Shown here in pieces: positions 1-6,005 of a stretch of 7,207 nt of DNA (position 1 is the first letter of the stretch; each line of letters starts with the position of its first letter). Position numbers and translations under genes: made by a program. Under the pieces are notes generated by a model that worked only from the letters and a program-made list of their open reading frames with translations, made no database searches and was not told the DNA's origin. The DNA comes from Firmicutes bacterium UBA2530. Its GTDB lineage: Bacteria; Bacillota; Clostridia; Tissierellales; Sedimentibacteraceae. The stretch covers positions 34,396 through 41,602 of the forward strand of contig DDNC01000011.1 of assembly GCA_002340985.1 (NCBI GenBank), read 5' to 3'.

Positions 1-360
1 GCTGTGTCCATGATGCTCGGCATGATAATATTAGTTGCATTTTCCATGATCATATATATTTTGGCCTTTTACACTGTATCCTCCATGGGTACACGGATTC
101 TTGCCACAAGCGTTGTTGAGTTTTTTTCCGGTGCTGTGATACCCCTGCCTTTTTTCCCTGACAGTCTGCAGAAAATAATGCTTGCTCTGCCTTTTGCATC
201 TATACAAAACACGCCATTTCAAATATATAACGGATATATTTCAGGTCTTGGCATTATTAAAAGCATGGCGGTTCAAACAGTGTGGATTGCTGTATTAGTT
301 ATGGCAGGCAGGCTGCTTATAAATCAGGCACTTAAAAAGACAGTGGTTCAGGGAGGATAG
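1..360 (+). CDS. ABC-2 family transporter permease, C-terminal part (5' end outside window)
   Basis: The reading frame is open from the first base and stops at 358-360, so this is the last ~119 residues of a gene that begins upstream. The visible part is strongly hydrophobic: about three membrane segments, with a conserved-looking loop (VEFFSGAVIPLPFFP) followed by a helix-rich LPFASIQNTPFQIYNG stretch. Motifs of this kind, with a 'sG...PlpffP' turn before the last helices and a 'P...iYlG/iYnG' segment, are typical of ABC-2 exporter permeases of the COG4587 type. The next gene starts 1 nt after this stop and is the matching COG3694-type partner, so the two probably form the membrane part of one exporter, with an ATPase gene expected upstream. 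The substrate cannot be told from the sequence. The internal GTG at position 4 and the ATG at 10 are probably not the start. Confidence 0.8.
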   Translation, partial: AVSMMLGMIILVAFSMIIYILAFYTVSSMGTRILATSVVEFFSGAVIPLPFFPDSLQKIMLALPFASIQNTPFQIYNGYISGLGIIKSMAVQTVWIAVLVMAGRLLINQALKKTVVQGG

Positions 361-361
361 T

Positions 362-1138
362 ATGAGATTATACTTGAAATATGCTTCGATTATTTTAAAA
401 AGTCAGATGCAGTACAAGGCATCATTTTGCATGTCTGCAATAGGACAGTTTTTAGTGTCTTTTACGGCACTTCTGGGAATTTATTTCATGTTTTATCGAT
501 TCAGGTCTGTAAATGGTTTTACATTTCCTGAGGTGCTCCTGTGCTTTGCCGTCATATTGACAGCCTTTTCTTTTTCGGAATGTTTTGTCAGGGGCTTTGA
601 TGCATTTTCCACGATTATTTCAAACGGGGAATTTGACCGTATCTTAGTGAGACCTCGGAATGAAATCTTTCAGGTACTTGCCTCCCGTATTGAATTTGCC
701 CGCATTGGGAGAATGGCTCAAGCTGTTGCCATGTTTGTCTATGCCGTGCATTACAGCGGAATAGAATGGACATTTTCTAAAATATGCACGCTGATTTTTA
801 TGCTGCTCGGAGGAATTGCGGTGTTTTCAGGGTTATTTATTGTCTATGCATCTCTTTGCTTCTTTACAACAGAAGGCCTTGAATTTATGAACATTTTGAC
901 AGACGGTGCCAGAGAGTTCGGCAAATATCCGTTTTCCATATACGGAGAGGGAGTGCTTAAGTTTCTGACCTACGTTATACCGTTGGCGCTTTTTCAATAT
1001 TATCCGTTTTTATACATCATAGGAAAATCAGAAAATGTATATTATATGTTTCTGCCGGTTCTGAGCATACTGTTCATTATTCCATGCCTCATGTTCTGGC
1101 GCATAGGTCTGAGCCGATATAAATCAACGGGGTCATAG
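362..1138 (+). CDS. ABC-2 family transporter permease (PF06182/COG3694-like)
   Basis: A 258-residue integral membrane protein, the usual size for this family. Predicted membrane segments lie at about 24-45, 55-75, 116-133, 141-166, 198-220 and 228-247. The diagnostic stretch is residues 87-113, reading ISNGEFDRILVRPRNEIFQ followed by RIEF. It matches the cytosolic loop of PF06182 permeases, where a Gly-x-(L/F)-D segment precedes (L/V)-x-RP. A second family feature is the FGKYPFSIYGEGVLKFL turn at 186-202, followed by a Pro-containing helix (VIPLALFQYYP). The ATG has a GGGAGG site at 351-356 that lies inside the 3' end of the preceding permease gene, so translation is probably coupled. It should form a heterodimeric exporter membrane domain with that neighbour and use an ATPase encoded upstream. 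Homologues have been linked to drug or viologen export, but nothing here identifies the substrate. Confidence 0.85.
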   Translation: MRLYLKYASIILKSQMQYKASFCMSAIGQFLVSFTALLGIYFMFYRFRSVNGFTFPEVLLCFAVILTAFSFSECFVRGFDAFSTIISNGEFDRILVRPRNEIFQVLASRIEFARIGRMAQAVAMFVYAVHYSGIEWTFSKICTLIFMLLGGIAVFSGLFIVYASLCFFTTEGLEFMNILTDGAREFGKYPFSIYGEGVLKFLTYVIPLALFQYYPFLYIIGKSENVYYMFLPVLSILFIIPCLMFWRIGLSRYKSTGS

Positions 1139-1161
1139 GCGCAGCAAATTGTAAATTGTGC

Positions 1162-1190
1162 TTGTAACTTATGCTGTTCCGTGATATTCT
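1162..1190 (+). promoter_or_regulatory. Candidate sigma-A promoter of the AEC transporter gene
   Basis: TTGTAA (1162-1167) and TATTCT (1185-1190) are 17 bp apart, and TGA immediately before the -10 hexamer gives an extended -10 (TGn). The predicted start of transcription near 1197 leaves a leader of about 30 nt before the ATG at 1226. No terminator is visible between 1138 and here, so read-through from the upstream permease operon is also possible. Confidence 0.4.
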
Positions 1191-1225
1191 GAAATGAAAA
1201 TGAAGAAATAATCAGGGGAGTTATT

Positions 1226-2149
1226 ATGATTTTAATGACATTAGTGAACAGTATAGTATTGATGGCTATACTTATGGCAATGGGGTATTATTTAAGGAAT
1301 AAAGGAATTTTAAATAATGACGGGGAAAGTGCGCTTACATATATATTGGTTAATATAACGACACCTGTAATGATAATAAACGCAATGAATATTGATTTTT
1401 CTTTTGAGCAGCTGAAAACGGGAGGCGTACTTCTTGCAATAGCTGTTATATTTGATATTTTGCTTATAGTTATTGGTAATATCGCTTCTGCCAGAACAGG
1501 AGACAATGAAAAGAAAAAGATGATAAAGTACTCAATTGTATTGCTTAATGGGGGGTTTATGGGATTTCCCCTGGCATATCAGATATATGGTGCACAGGGT
1601 ATGTTTTATGCGACAATGTTTCACGTTCCAAATATAATATTTATGTGGACATACGGGGTATCTCTGCTTTTGGGAGATAAGAAAATCAAAAACAGATATA
1701 AGTTCATGCTTTTCAATCCAGGTATGATAGGAGTGTATGCGGGTCTGGTGCTGTACTTTACTCAGCTGAAGCTTCCTTTGTTTGCTACAAACCTATTGAG
1801 CCTGCTGACAAATGTAACAACATTTCTGTCAATGATTATAATAGGAAGCAAAATAGCTACCATAGGAGTAAAGGAATCATTGGTAAGCAAGGAAGCTTAT
1901 TTTACAACCTTCTTCAGACTGATTGCTTCTCCCGTAATAATGATTATATTATTAAAGTTTTTGAATTTTGATCCAATGGCAGAACAGATATATATTATAT
2001 ATGCTGCATTGCCGGTTGCGGTGCTCATGCCTATTCTGGCTCAAAAATACGGTGGAGATGTTGAGTTTGGCTCAAAAATAGTGGTTATTACACATCTGAT
2101 TTCATTAATTACAATACCATTGTTTTTCTGGCTGTATTCTGTTATATAA
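1226..2149 (+). CDS. AEC (auxin efflux carrier) family transporter
   Basis: A 307-residue membrane protein of about ten helices, a normal length for bacterial AEC/PF03547 permeases, which carry small organic anions such as malate or related carboxylates. Two five-helix halves can be seen. The first ends with the conserved NGGFMGFPLA motif (residues 108-117), whose Asn-Gly-(G)-F-x-G-x-P residues form the unwound crossover of helix 4. The second carries the Pro-containing crossover AALPVAVLMPILAQKYGGD (260-278). A hydrophilic cytosolic loop (KKIKNRYKF) separates the halves. The ATG has an AGGGGAG site (1214-1220) five bases upstream. The gene sits alone between a candidate promoter and a strong terminator, so it is probably monocistronic. 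The substrate is unknown; the family assignment is firm. Confidence 0.92.
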   Translation: MILMTLVNSIVLMAILMAMGYYLRNKGILNNDGESALTYILVNITTPVMIINAMNIDFSFEQLKTGGVLLAIAVIFDILLIVIGNIASARTGDNEKKKMIKYSIVLLNGGFMGFPLAYQIYGAQGMFYATMFHVPNIIFMWTYGVSLLLGDKKIKNRYKFMLFNPGMIGVYAGLVLYFTQLKLPLFATNLLSLLTNVTTFLSMIIIGSKIATIGVKESLVSKEAYFTTFFRLIASPVIMIILLKFLNFDPMAEQIYIIYAALPVAVLMPILAQKYGGDVEFGSKIVVITHLISLITIPLFFWLYSVI

Positions 2150-2168
2150 ATAATAATTTTTATAAAAT

Positions 2169-2219
2169 AAATAAGGCCTGCTTCACTGTGAACCTTCACA
2201 GCAGCGGGCCTTATTTTTT
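2169..2219 (+). terminator. Intrinsic terminator of the AEC transporter gene
   Basis: AAATAAGGCCTGCT (2169-2182) pairs with AGCGGGCCTTATTT (2203-2216) in 14 bp with one G-T wobble. It is topped by a second stem, CTGTGA/TCACAG (2186-2191 with 2196-2201), around an ACCT loop. The 3' arm runs into a T tract ending at 2219. It isolates the upstream gene from the next promoter, whose -35 box begins only 12 bp later. Confidence 0.93.
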
Positions 2220-2231
2220 ACAAAATAATTA

Positions 2232-2260
2232 TTGACAGTGACTGTACTATAATATATAAT
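2232..2260 (+). promoter_or_regulatory. Perfect-consensus sigma-A promoter of the hydrolase-GntR-ABC operon
   Basis: TTGACA (2232-2237) and TATAAT (2255-2260) are exactly 17 bp apart, matching the consensus at all 12 positions. Transcription would start near 2267, giving a leader of about 55 nt before the ATG at 2321, which has an AGGAG site at 2310-2314. A promoter this strong in front of a transporter operon implies tight repression, and that fits the dyad that covers it. Confidence 0.9.
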
Positions 2261-2271
2261 ACAGCTACTGT
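2235..2271. promoter_or_regulatory. 37-bp dyad operator, probable binding site of the operon's GntR/YtrA-type repressor
   Basis: The sequence is symmetric about T2253. ACAGT (2235-2239) mirrors ACTGT (2267-2271), and CTGTA (2242-2246) mirrors TACAG (2260-2264). TATA (2248-2251) mirrors TATA (2255-2258). In all, 14 of 18 base pairs of the dyad match. The inner arms are separated by 13 bp, the same spacing as the AGTGTA-N13-TACACT operator reported for B. subtilis YtrA. The dyad covers the end of the -35 box, the spacer, the -10 box and the likely start point, which is ideal for steric repression. The same bases can also be read as two direct 14-bp copies (2235-2248 and 2261-2274, 12 of 14 identical) 26 bp apart. 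That the repressor is the GntR protein encoded at 2875 is inference. Confidence 0.75.
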
Positions 2272-2276
2272 ACTGA

Positions 2277-2290
2277 GTGTATTAATACAC
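2277..2290. repeat. Perfect 14-bp palindrome in the operon leader
   Basis: GTGTATTAATACAC is a perfect palindrome lying just after the predicted transcription start. As DNA it could be an extra regulator site: AGTGTA at 2276-2281 equals the B. subtilis YtrA half-site, though the spacing to the other arm is 4 rather than 13. As RNA it would form a 5-bp hairpin with a TTAA loop near the 5' end of the message, which could protect the transcript. Confidence 0.5.
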
Positions 2291-2320
2291 GCGACATTGA
2301 TTAGGTAATAGGAGTTACAT

Positions 2321-2863
2321 ATGAAGGAAATTAATATTGTACTTACACAGACAAACACAGTTATATCCAAGACATTGAAAGCAGTGTCAAAGAAACCTTA
2401 CAATCATATATCCATATCCTTTGATAATAATTGCAGAACAATGTTCAGCTTCGGAAGAAAAATAACATGGTTTCCGCTCATAGGTGGATTTGTAAGGGAA
2501 GAGCCTGACAGGGGAGTATTTAAAATGCATCCGGAAACAAAATGCAAAATTTACAGGCTTGAGGTTACGGATGAGGATTATAATGTTATTAATGATAGGC
2601 TTGAAAGATTTCTGGAAGAACCGAACAGCTTCAGATACAGCTTTTTAAATATCTTTCTGATTTATTTCAATATACCGTATCAAAGGCAGCACTTTTACGT
2701 GTGTTCGAGCTTTGTTACATATCTTTTATGGGGAATAGTTCCGTTCAAAAAAGAAATTTCTCTTGTTACGCCTGATGATTACAATAAATTGGAGCTTGAA
2801 GAGGTTTATGAGGGGACTTTGAAGGAATATGTAAGTGGAAAAGTAGCCTGCAGCAATATCTGA
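2321..2863 (+). CDS. Permuted NlpC/P60-like (papain-fold) cysteine hydrolase, function unknown
   Basis: A 180-residue protein without a signal peptide, so probably cytosolic. It fits the circularly permuted NlpC/P60 (YiiX/LRAT-like) pattern, in which the catalytic His comes before the Cys. The likely His is H29 in YNHISIS, at the start of a beta strand, and the likely nucleophile is C128 in FYVCSSFVTYLL, at the start of a hydrophobic helix. Between them are the MFSFGRK motif (41-47) and GGFVREEPDRGVFK (55-68), which recur in a family of uncharacterised Firmicutes proteins with this arrangement. Members of the superfamily hydrolyse or transfer amide and ester bonds in peptides or lipids; the substrate here is unknown. 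It is the first gene of the operon, 11 nt before the GntR gene, so it should be controlled together with the ABC transporter. The start is supported by AGGAG at 2310-2314. The fold assignment rests on motifs only. Confidence 0.7.
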   Translation: MKEINIVLTQTNTVISKTLKAVSKKPYNHISISFDNNCRTMFSFGRKITWFPLIGGFVREEPDRGVFKMHPETKCKIYRLEVTDEDYNVINDRLERFLEEPNSFRYSFLNIFLIYFNIPYQRQHFYVCSSFVTYLLWGIVPFKKEISLVTPDDYNKLELEEVYEGTLKEYVSGKVACSNI

Positions 2864-2874
2864 GGAGGTGTAAA

Positions 2875-3246
2875 ATGATTCAAATTGATAATAACAGTTC
2901 AAAGGCGTTGTATGAACAAATTTATGAAGAAATTACAAGGCTTATTTTATCAAAAGCCTTAAAGCCCGATGAAAAATTGCCTTCTGTAAGAGAGTTGGCT
3001 GCTATGGTAAAAATAAACCCCAATACCATACAGAGAGCTTACAGAAGTCTTGAGGAAGACAATTATATTTACACTGTAAAGGGAAAGGGCAATTTTGTAA
3101 AAAGTTCGGAAGAATTAAGGGATACCCATATAAAAATTGCGGAAGATAGACTTAAGGAAACGATTAAAGCATTGAAAAATTTAGGATTGAATGATAACAG
3201 CATAGTGGAATTAGTAAAAAAAATCCTGAATTTGCACAGAGAATAA
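2875..3246 (+). CDS. GntR family transcriptional regulator, YtrA subfamily
   Basis: A 123-residue DNA-binding protein. Residues 10-75 form the GntR winged helix: the ALYEQIYEEI helix, then LPSVRELAAMVKINPNTIQRAYRSLE as the helix-turn-helix (35-60), then the wing YIYTVKGKGNFV (64-75). What follows is only a short helical tail of about 48 residues (IAEDRLKETIKALKNLGL). This is the compact dimerisation region of the YtrA subfamily, not a large FadR or HutC effector domain. Regulators of this type normally repress the operon they sit in, which typically encodes an ABC transporter, as here. The ATG follows a full AGGAGGTG site (2863-2870) that overlaps the stop of the hydrolase gene. The probable target is the dyad over the promoter at 2235-2271. 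The inducing signal is unknown; in B. subtilis it is cell-wall antibiotics. Confidence 0.93.
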   Translation: MIQIDNNSSKALYEQIYEEITRLILSKALKPDEKLPSVRELAAMVKINPNTIQRAYRSLEEDNYIYTVKGKGNFVKSSEELRDTHIKIAEDRLKETIKALKNLGLNDNSIVELVKKILNLHRE

Positions 3247-3255
3247 GGAGGCCAT

Positions 3256-4152
3256 ATGTTAAGAGTTGAGAATTTAAGCAAGAAATTCGGTGAATTTCAG
3301 GTGTTGAGCAATATTAACATAAATGCCGAGGCAAGTCAGATATATGGTCTGGTAGGCTCAAACGGATGCGGGAAAACAACGCTTCTGAGGCATATAATGA
3401 TGATATACATACAGGATGAGGGGCATGTTTTTTATGATGATGAAGAGGTTAAGGAAAACACCGACATTATGAAGGATTTTTATTATGTGCAGGACAATTT
3501 ATTTTTTCCTCATCAATTCACACTCAGCAAGCTGTTTGAATATGAAAAAATAATGTATAAAAATATTTCCGAAGAAAAGTTTTTAGAGCTTGTTAGTTAT
3601 TTCAATATTGATAAAAATAAAAATCTGAATAAAATGTCCAAGGGTCAAAGAAAACAGGCAGCATTTGTTCTTGCCGTAGCAGCACAGCCTAAGGTGCTTC
3701 TCTTAGACGAAATTGTAGACGGTCTTGATGCTGTAATCAAGAGAAAATTCTGGGATGTGCTCATACAGGAAGTTATGGAAAGGGAAATGACCGTAATTAT
3801 TTCATCCCACGATTTAAAAGAGCTGGATAATATATGCGACAAGGTCGGCATAATGCATGAGGGGAAGGTTCTTAAGGAAGAAAACCTTGAAAGAATGAAA
3901 GATGAGCTGAAGAGAGTTCAGTTTGCCGTTGAAGGCGAGTTTGATGCTTCCGAATTCAGTGAATTCAACATTATTAAATCAGTGAAAATCGGAAGTATAA
4001 ATTTGTGCACGCTGACAGGCGATGCTGAAGAATTCAGAAATAAGCTTGAAGAAAAATACAAGGTTCTTTTGTTTGATAAGCTTTCTATGACACTTGAGGA
4101 AATTTTCATAACAGAGCTGGGAGGTGCAGGATATGGAACAGAGAAAAAGTAG
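3256..4152 (+). CDS. ABC transporter ATP-binding protein of the YtrA-type operon
   Basis: A 298-residue ATPase that should energise the permease encoded next. All nucleotide-binding motifs are present: Walker A GSNGCGKT (34-41), Q-loop Gln79 in YYVQDNLFF, signature MSKGQRKQ (127-134, a variant of LSGGQ), Walker B VLLLDE (147-152), D-loop GLD (156-158) and the switch His185 in SSHDL. The segment after the Walker B Glu reads DEIVDGLD where most ABC proteins have DEPxxGLD, so the usual Pro is replaced by Ile. Residues from about 215 form a C-terminal extension, as in BcrA/YtrB-like drug and antibiotic-stress ATPases. It starts 9 nt after the GntR gene with an AAGGAGG site (3245-3251). Its 3' end overlaps the permease gene by 20 nt, which indicates translational coupling. 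The substrate is unknown. Confidence 0.95.
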   Translation: MLRVENLSKKFGEFQVLSNININAEASQIYGLVGSNGCGKTTLLRHIMMIYIQDEGHVFYDDEEVKENTDIMKDFYYVQDNLFFPHQFTLSKLFEYEKIMYKNISEEKFLELVSYFNIDKNKNLNKMSKGQRKQAAFVLAVAAQPKVLLLDEIVDGLDAVIKRKFWDVLIQEVMEREMTVIISSHDLKELDNICDKVGIMHEGKVLKEENLERMKDELKRVQFAVEGEFDASEFSEFNIIKSVKIGSINLCTLTGDAEEFRNKLEEKYKVLLFDKLSMTLEEIFITELGGAGYGTEKK

Positions 4153-5908
4153 CATGTTTTTTCCACTTCTTAAGAATTCGCTGGAATCAAAGAAAAACTG
4201 GTTTTTTCTGTCGGCTGTTGTAATATTTGTGAGTACACTTTTAGTGCCGTTTATACTTAATATCTATGATGGATTTTTCATTGGACTTGGGATATTTGAG
4301 ATGTTTGTGCTTGTCTTCATAAATTGTCTCGTGGATAACAGCTTTCTTCACAATGATGCCAAGATGGCGTATTACAAATCCAAGCCTGCGACATTCAGAG
4401 ACCAGGTATTGGTTAATACGGCAGTAAATGTAGTTCTTACAGCATACTTGCTTGTACTGATAATTATATCAAATGCTGTAAATAATGCGAATTTTGATTT
4501 ATTTGAGGTGTTCAAGCTGATAATACCGTGGCTTCTGGCAGGGATATTTTTAGCGTCACTGTCTTCAATACTGGCAGGTAATACTTTGGTTGCAGGAATT
4601 ATGACAATGTTTAATTTTGCGCTGCCGGGGATAATTTATCTTATACTTTATTTCATGTTTACAATACTTGAAAATATGGTAACAGGTTTCAGCGCAGATG
4701 TCCTGATGCAATATTTTGTGAATACTGTATATAAGCTTGATTACATATATTTCAGCAGGTATTTTGAAAAGCCTCTGGATTGTGTATATTTCCTGCTCTT
4801 GGGAATTATATTGACAGGTATTTTAATGCTTATATTCAAGACGCTGAAAAGAAGAAAAAATGAAAATACGGGAAACTTCATTGTGTTTGACGGCTATAAA
4901 TATTTCGCATCCGTGCTTGCATGTCTGATAGTTCCGGCATTTTTATCAATGACATTATACTACAGAAAAGATATAACGGGCACAATTTTCGCATCTGTTC
5001 TGATGGCTGCATTGACATACTATCTCATAATTGCCGCAATGGAGAAATCCTTTAGGATATCAAGACTTTCAATAAAAGTATTTATCGTAAGCATGGCTGT
5101 TTTTGTTGCTGCAACAGGGGGAACGGTTTTATTCGCAGGAAGGTACAGAGATGTGGTTCCTGATGCTGAAAATGTAAAATATGCATATGTAGGCTCGGGT
5201 ACATGGGGATTAAGCAAGGTGCGTGAATATATAAATGAAAATGAAAACAGCTCCCTGAACTCGGATGATATAATCAGAATATACAACAGTAATGGAATAG
5301 TGCTGTTTTCAGATAAGGAAAATGTCAAAGCAATCACAGATATTCATAAGGAATTGCTCAAAGACAATAATTACAAGAATGATCTTTGGTTAAGCAGTAT
5401 AACAATAGTTTACTTTATGAATGACGGGAAATTTATGGTGAGGGAATATGTAGTAGACAGGGAAGAAGGAGCAAATGAAACAAAGGACGAATTGGCGGCT
5501 AAGCTGCTGAATTCCCGAGAATTCAAAGAAATAAATTACAGCTATATTTATAATGAGAAATATTATAAAGATAATTACATAGGCATAGATATTTATATCG
5601 GAAGTGACTATAAGGGAGAAGAAGTTCCTCTGGCTGTAACAATGGATGAATTAAGACCGTATTTGATGAAGGATGTTGATAAGCTATTTGTGAACATGGA
5701 CAATGCATTCTACTCGCTGAGTGACTATAACTACGAAAAGTACTATCCAGGATATGGAGAAATGGGTTACTATATAAGTCTTGAGAGTAGAATCAGGAGT
5801 GAGAACGATAATTCCTCATACGAGGTAAGAACAGCGAGGTTTCGCCTTAATTCAGAATTTGAAAATACAATGAATTATCTGAAGCCGGAGCTTGAAAAAT
5901 TAAATTAA
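4133..5908 (+). CDS. Large ABC transporter permease with extracellular C-terminal domain
   Basis: A 591-residue membrane partner of the preceding ATPase. About nine hydrophobic segments are visible (near 23-43, 48-67, 95-116, 128-148, 152-178, 215-235, 258-276, 282-302 and 312-336), followed by roughly 250 hydrophilic residues (340-591) with no further membrane helix. If the odd helix count is right, that tail lies outside the cell. Near the end it has a tyrosine-rich stretch, DYNYEKYYPGYGEMGYY (531-547). I chose the ATG at 4133 because the GGGAGGTG at 4119-4126 is an ideal ribosome binding site six bases before it. The in-frame GTG at 4124 is part of that site and is unlikely to be the start. 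YtrA-type operons in Clostridia often pair one ATPase with one such large permease. Exported substrate and role of the outer domain are unknown; drug or peptide detoxification is the usual suggestion. Confidence 0.85.
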   Translation: MEQRKSSMFFPLLKNSLESKKNWFFLSAVVIFVSTLLVPFILNIYDGFFIGLGIFEMFVLVFINCLVDNSFLHNDAKMAYYKSKPATFRDQVLVNTAVNVVLTAYLLVLIIISNAVNNANFDLFEVFKLIIPWLLAGIFLASLSSILAGNTLVAGIMTMFNFALPGIIYLILYFMFTILENMVTGFSADVLMQYFVNTVYKLDYIYFSRYFEKPLDCVYFLLLGIILTGILMLIFKTLKRRKNENTGNFIVFDGYKYFASVLACLIVPAFLSMTLYYRKDITGTIFASVLMAALTYYLIIAAMEKSFRISRLSIKVFIVSMAVFVAATGGTVLFAGRYRDVVPDAENVKYAYVGSGTWGLSKVREYINENENSSLNSDDIIRIYNSNGIVLFSDKENVKAITDIHKELLKDNNYKNDLWLSSITIVYFMNDGKFMVREYVVDREEGANETKDELAAKLLNSREFKEINYSYIYNEKYYKDNYIGIDIYIGSDYKGEEVPLAVTMDELRPYLMKDVDKLFVNMDNAFYSLSDYNYEKYYPGYGEMGYYISLESRIRSENDNSSYEVRTARFRLNSEFENTMNYLKPELEKLN

Positions 5909-5951
5909 TACTAATCCGCATAAAATAAGTTCCATTGAAGCGGATTAGTAT
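5908..5951. repeat. 44-bp palindromic repeat element
   Basis: ATACTAATCCGC (5908-5919) and its exact reverse complement GCGGATTAGTAT (5940-5951) enclose a 20-nt AT-rich centre. The element begins on the last base of the permease stop codon. A third copy of the 12-bp core occurs at 7189-7200. No T tract follows, so it is a poor intrinsic terminator. It could be an internally deleted MITE-like remnant, a REP-like palindrome or a protein-binding site. Confidence 0.8.
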
Positions 5952-5959
5952 AAGAATGT

Positions 5960-5998
5960 AAAAAGGATGCCCATTGAAATTCAAAGAGGCATCCTTTT
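5960..5998. terminator. Bidirectional intrinsic terminator between convergent genes
   Basis: AAAAGGATGCC (5961-5971) pairs perfectly with GGCATCCTTTT (5988-5998) across a 16-nt loop that itself holds a small TTGAA/TTCAA inverted repeat. The minus-strand transcript (SLH gene, stop at 6006) would end in five U residues, and the plus-strand transcript (ABC operon) in four. It therefore serves both, and is somewhat better for the SLH gene. Confidence 0.85.
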
Positions 5999-6005
5999 GC
6001 TTGCG

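Noticed and set aside
1139..1225. Terminator between the ABC-2 permease and the AEC gene
   Set aside because: Only an imperfect GCAAATT/AATTGTGC pairing is present, with no T tract, so read-through cannot be excluded.
4124..4132. GTG start giving three extra residues to the large permease
   Set aside because: The GTG lies inside the GGGAGGTG ribosome binding site that is optimally placed for the ATG at 4133.
5020..5337. 105-codon open frame on the minus strand inside the large permease gene
   Set aside because: It lies wholly within a well-supported coding region on the other strand, and its translation resembles no protein I recognise; low-GC coding DNA often leaves such frames open.
5908..5951. 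Hairpin after the permease gene as an intrinsic terminator
   Set aside because: The loop is 20 nt and the 3' arm is followed by AAGAATG without a T tract. The hairpin at 5960-5998 is a better terminator.
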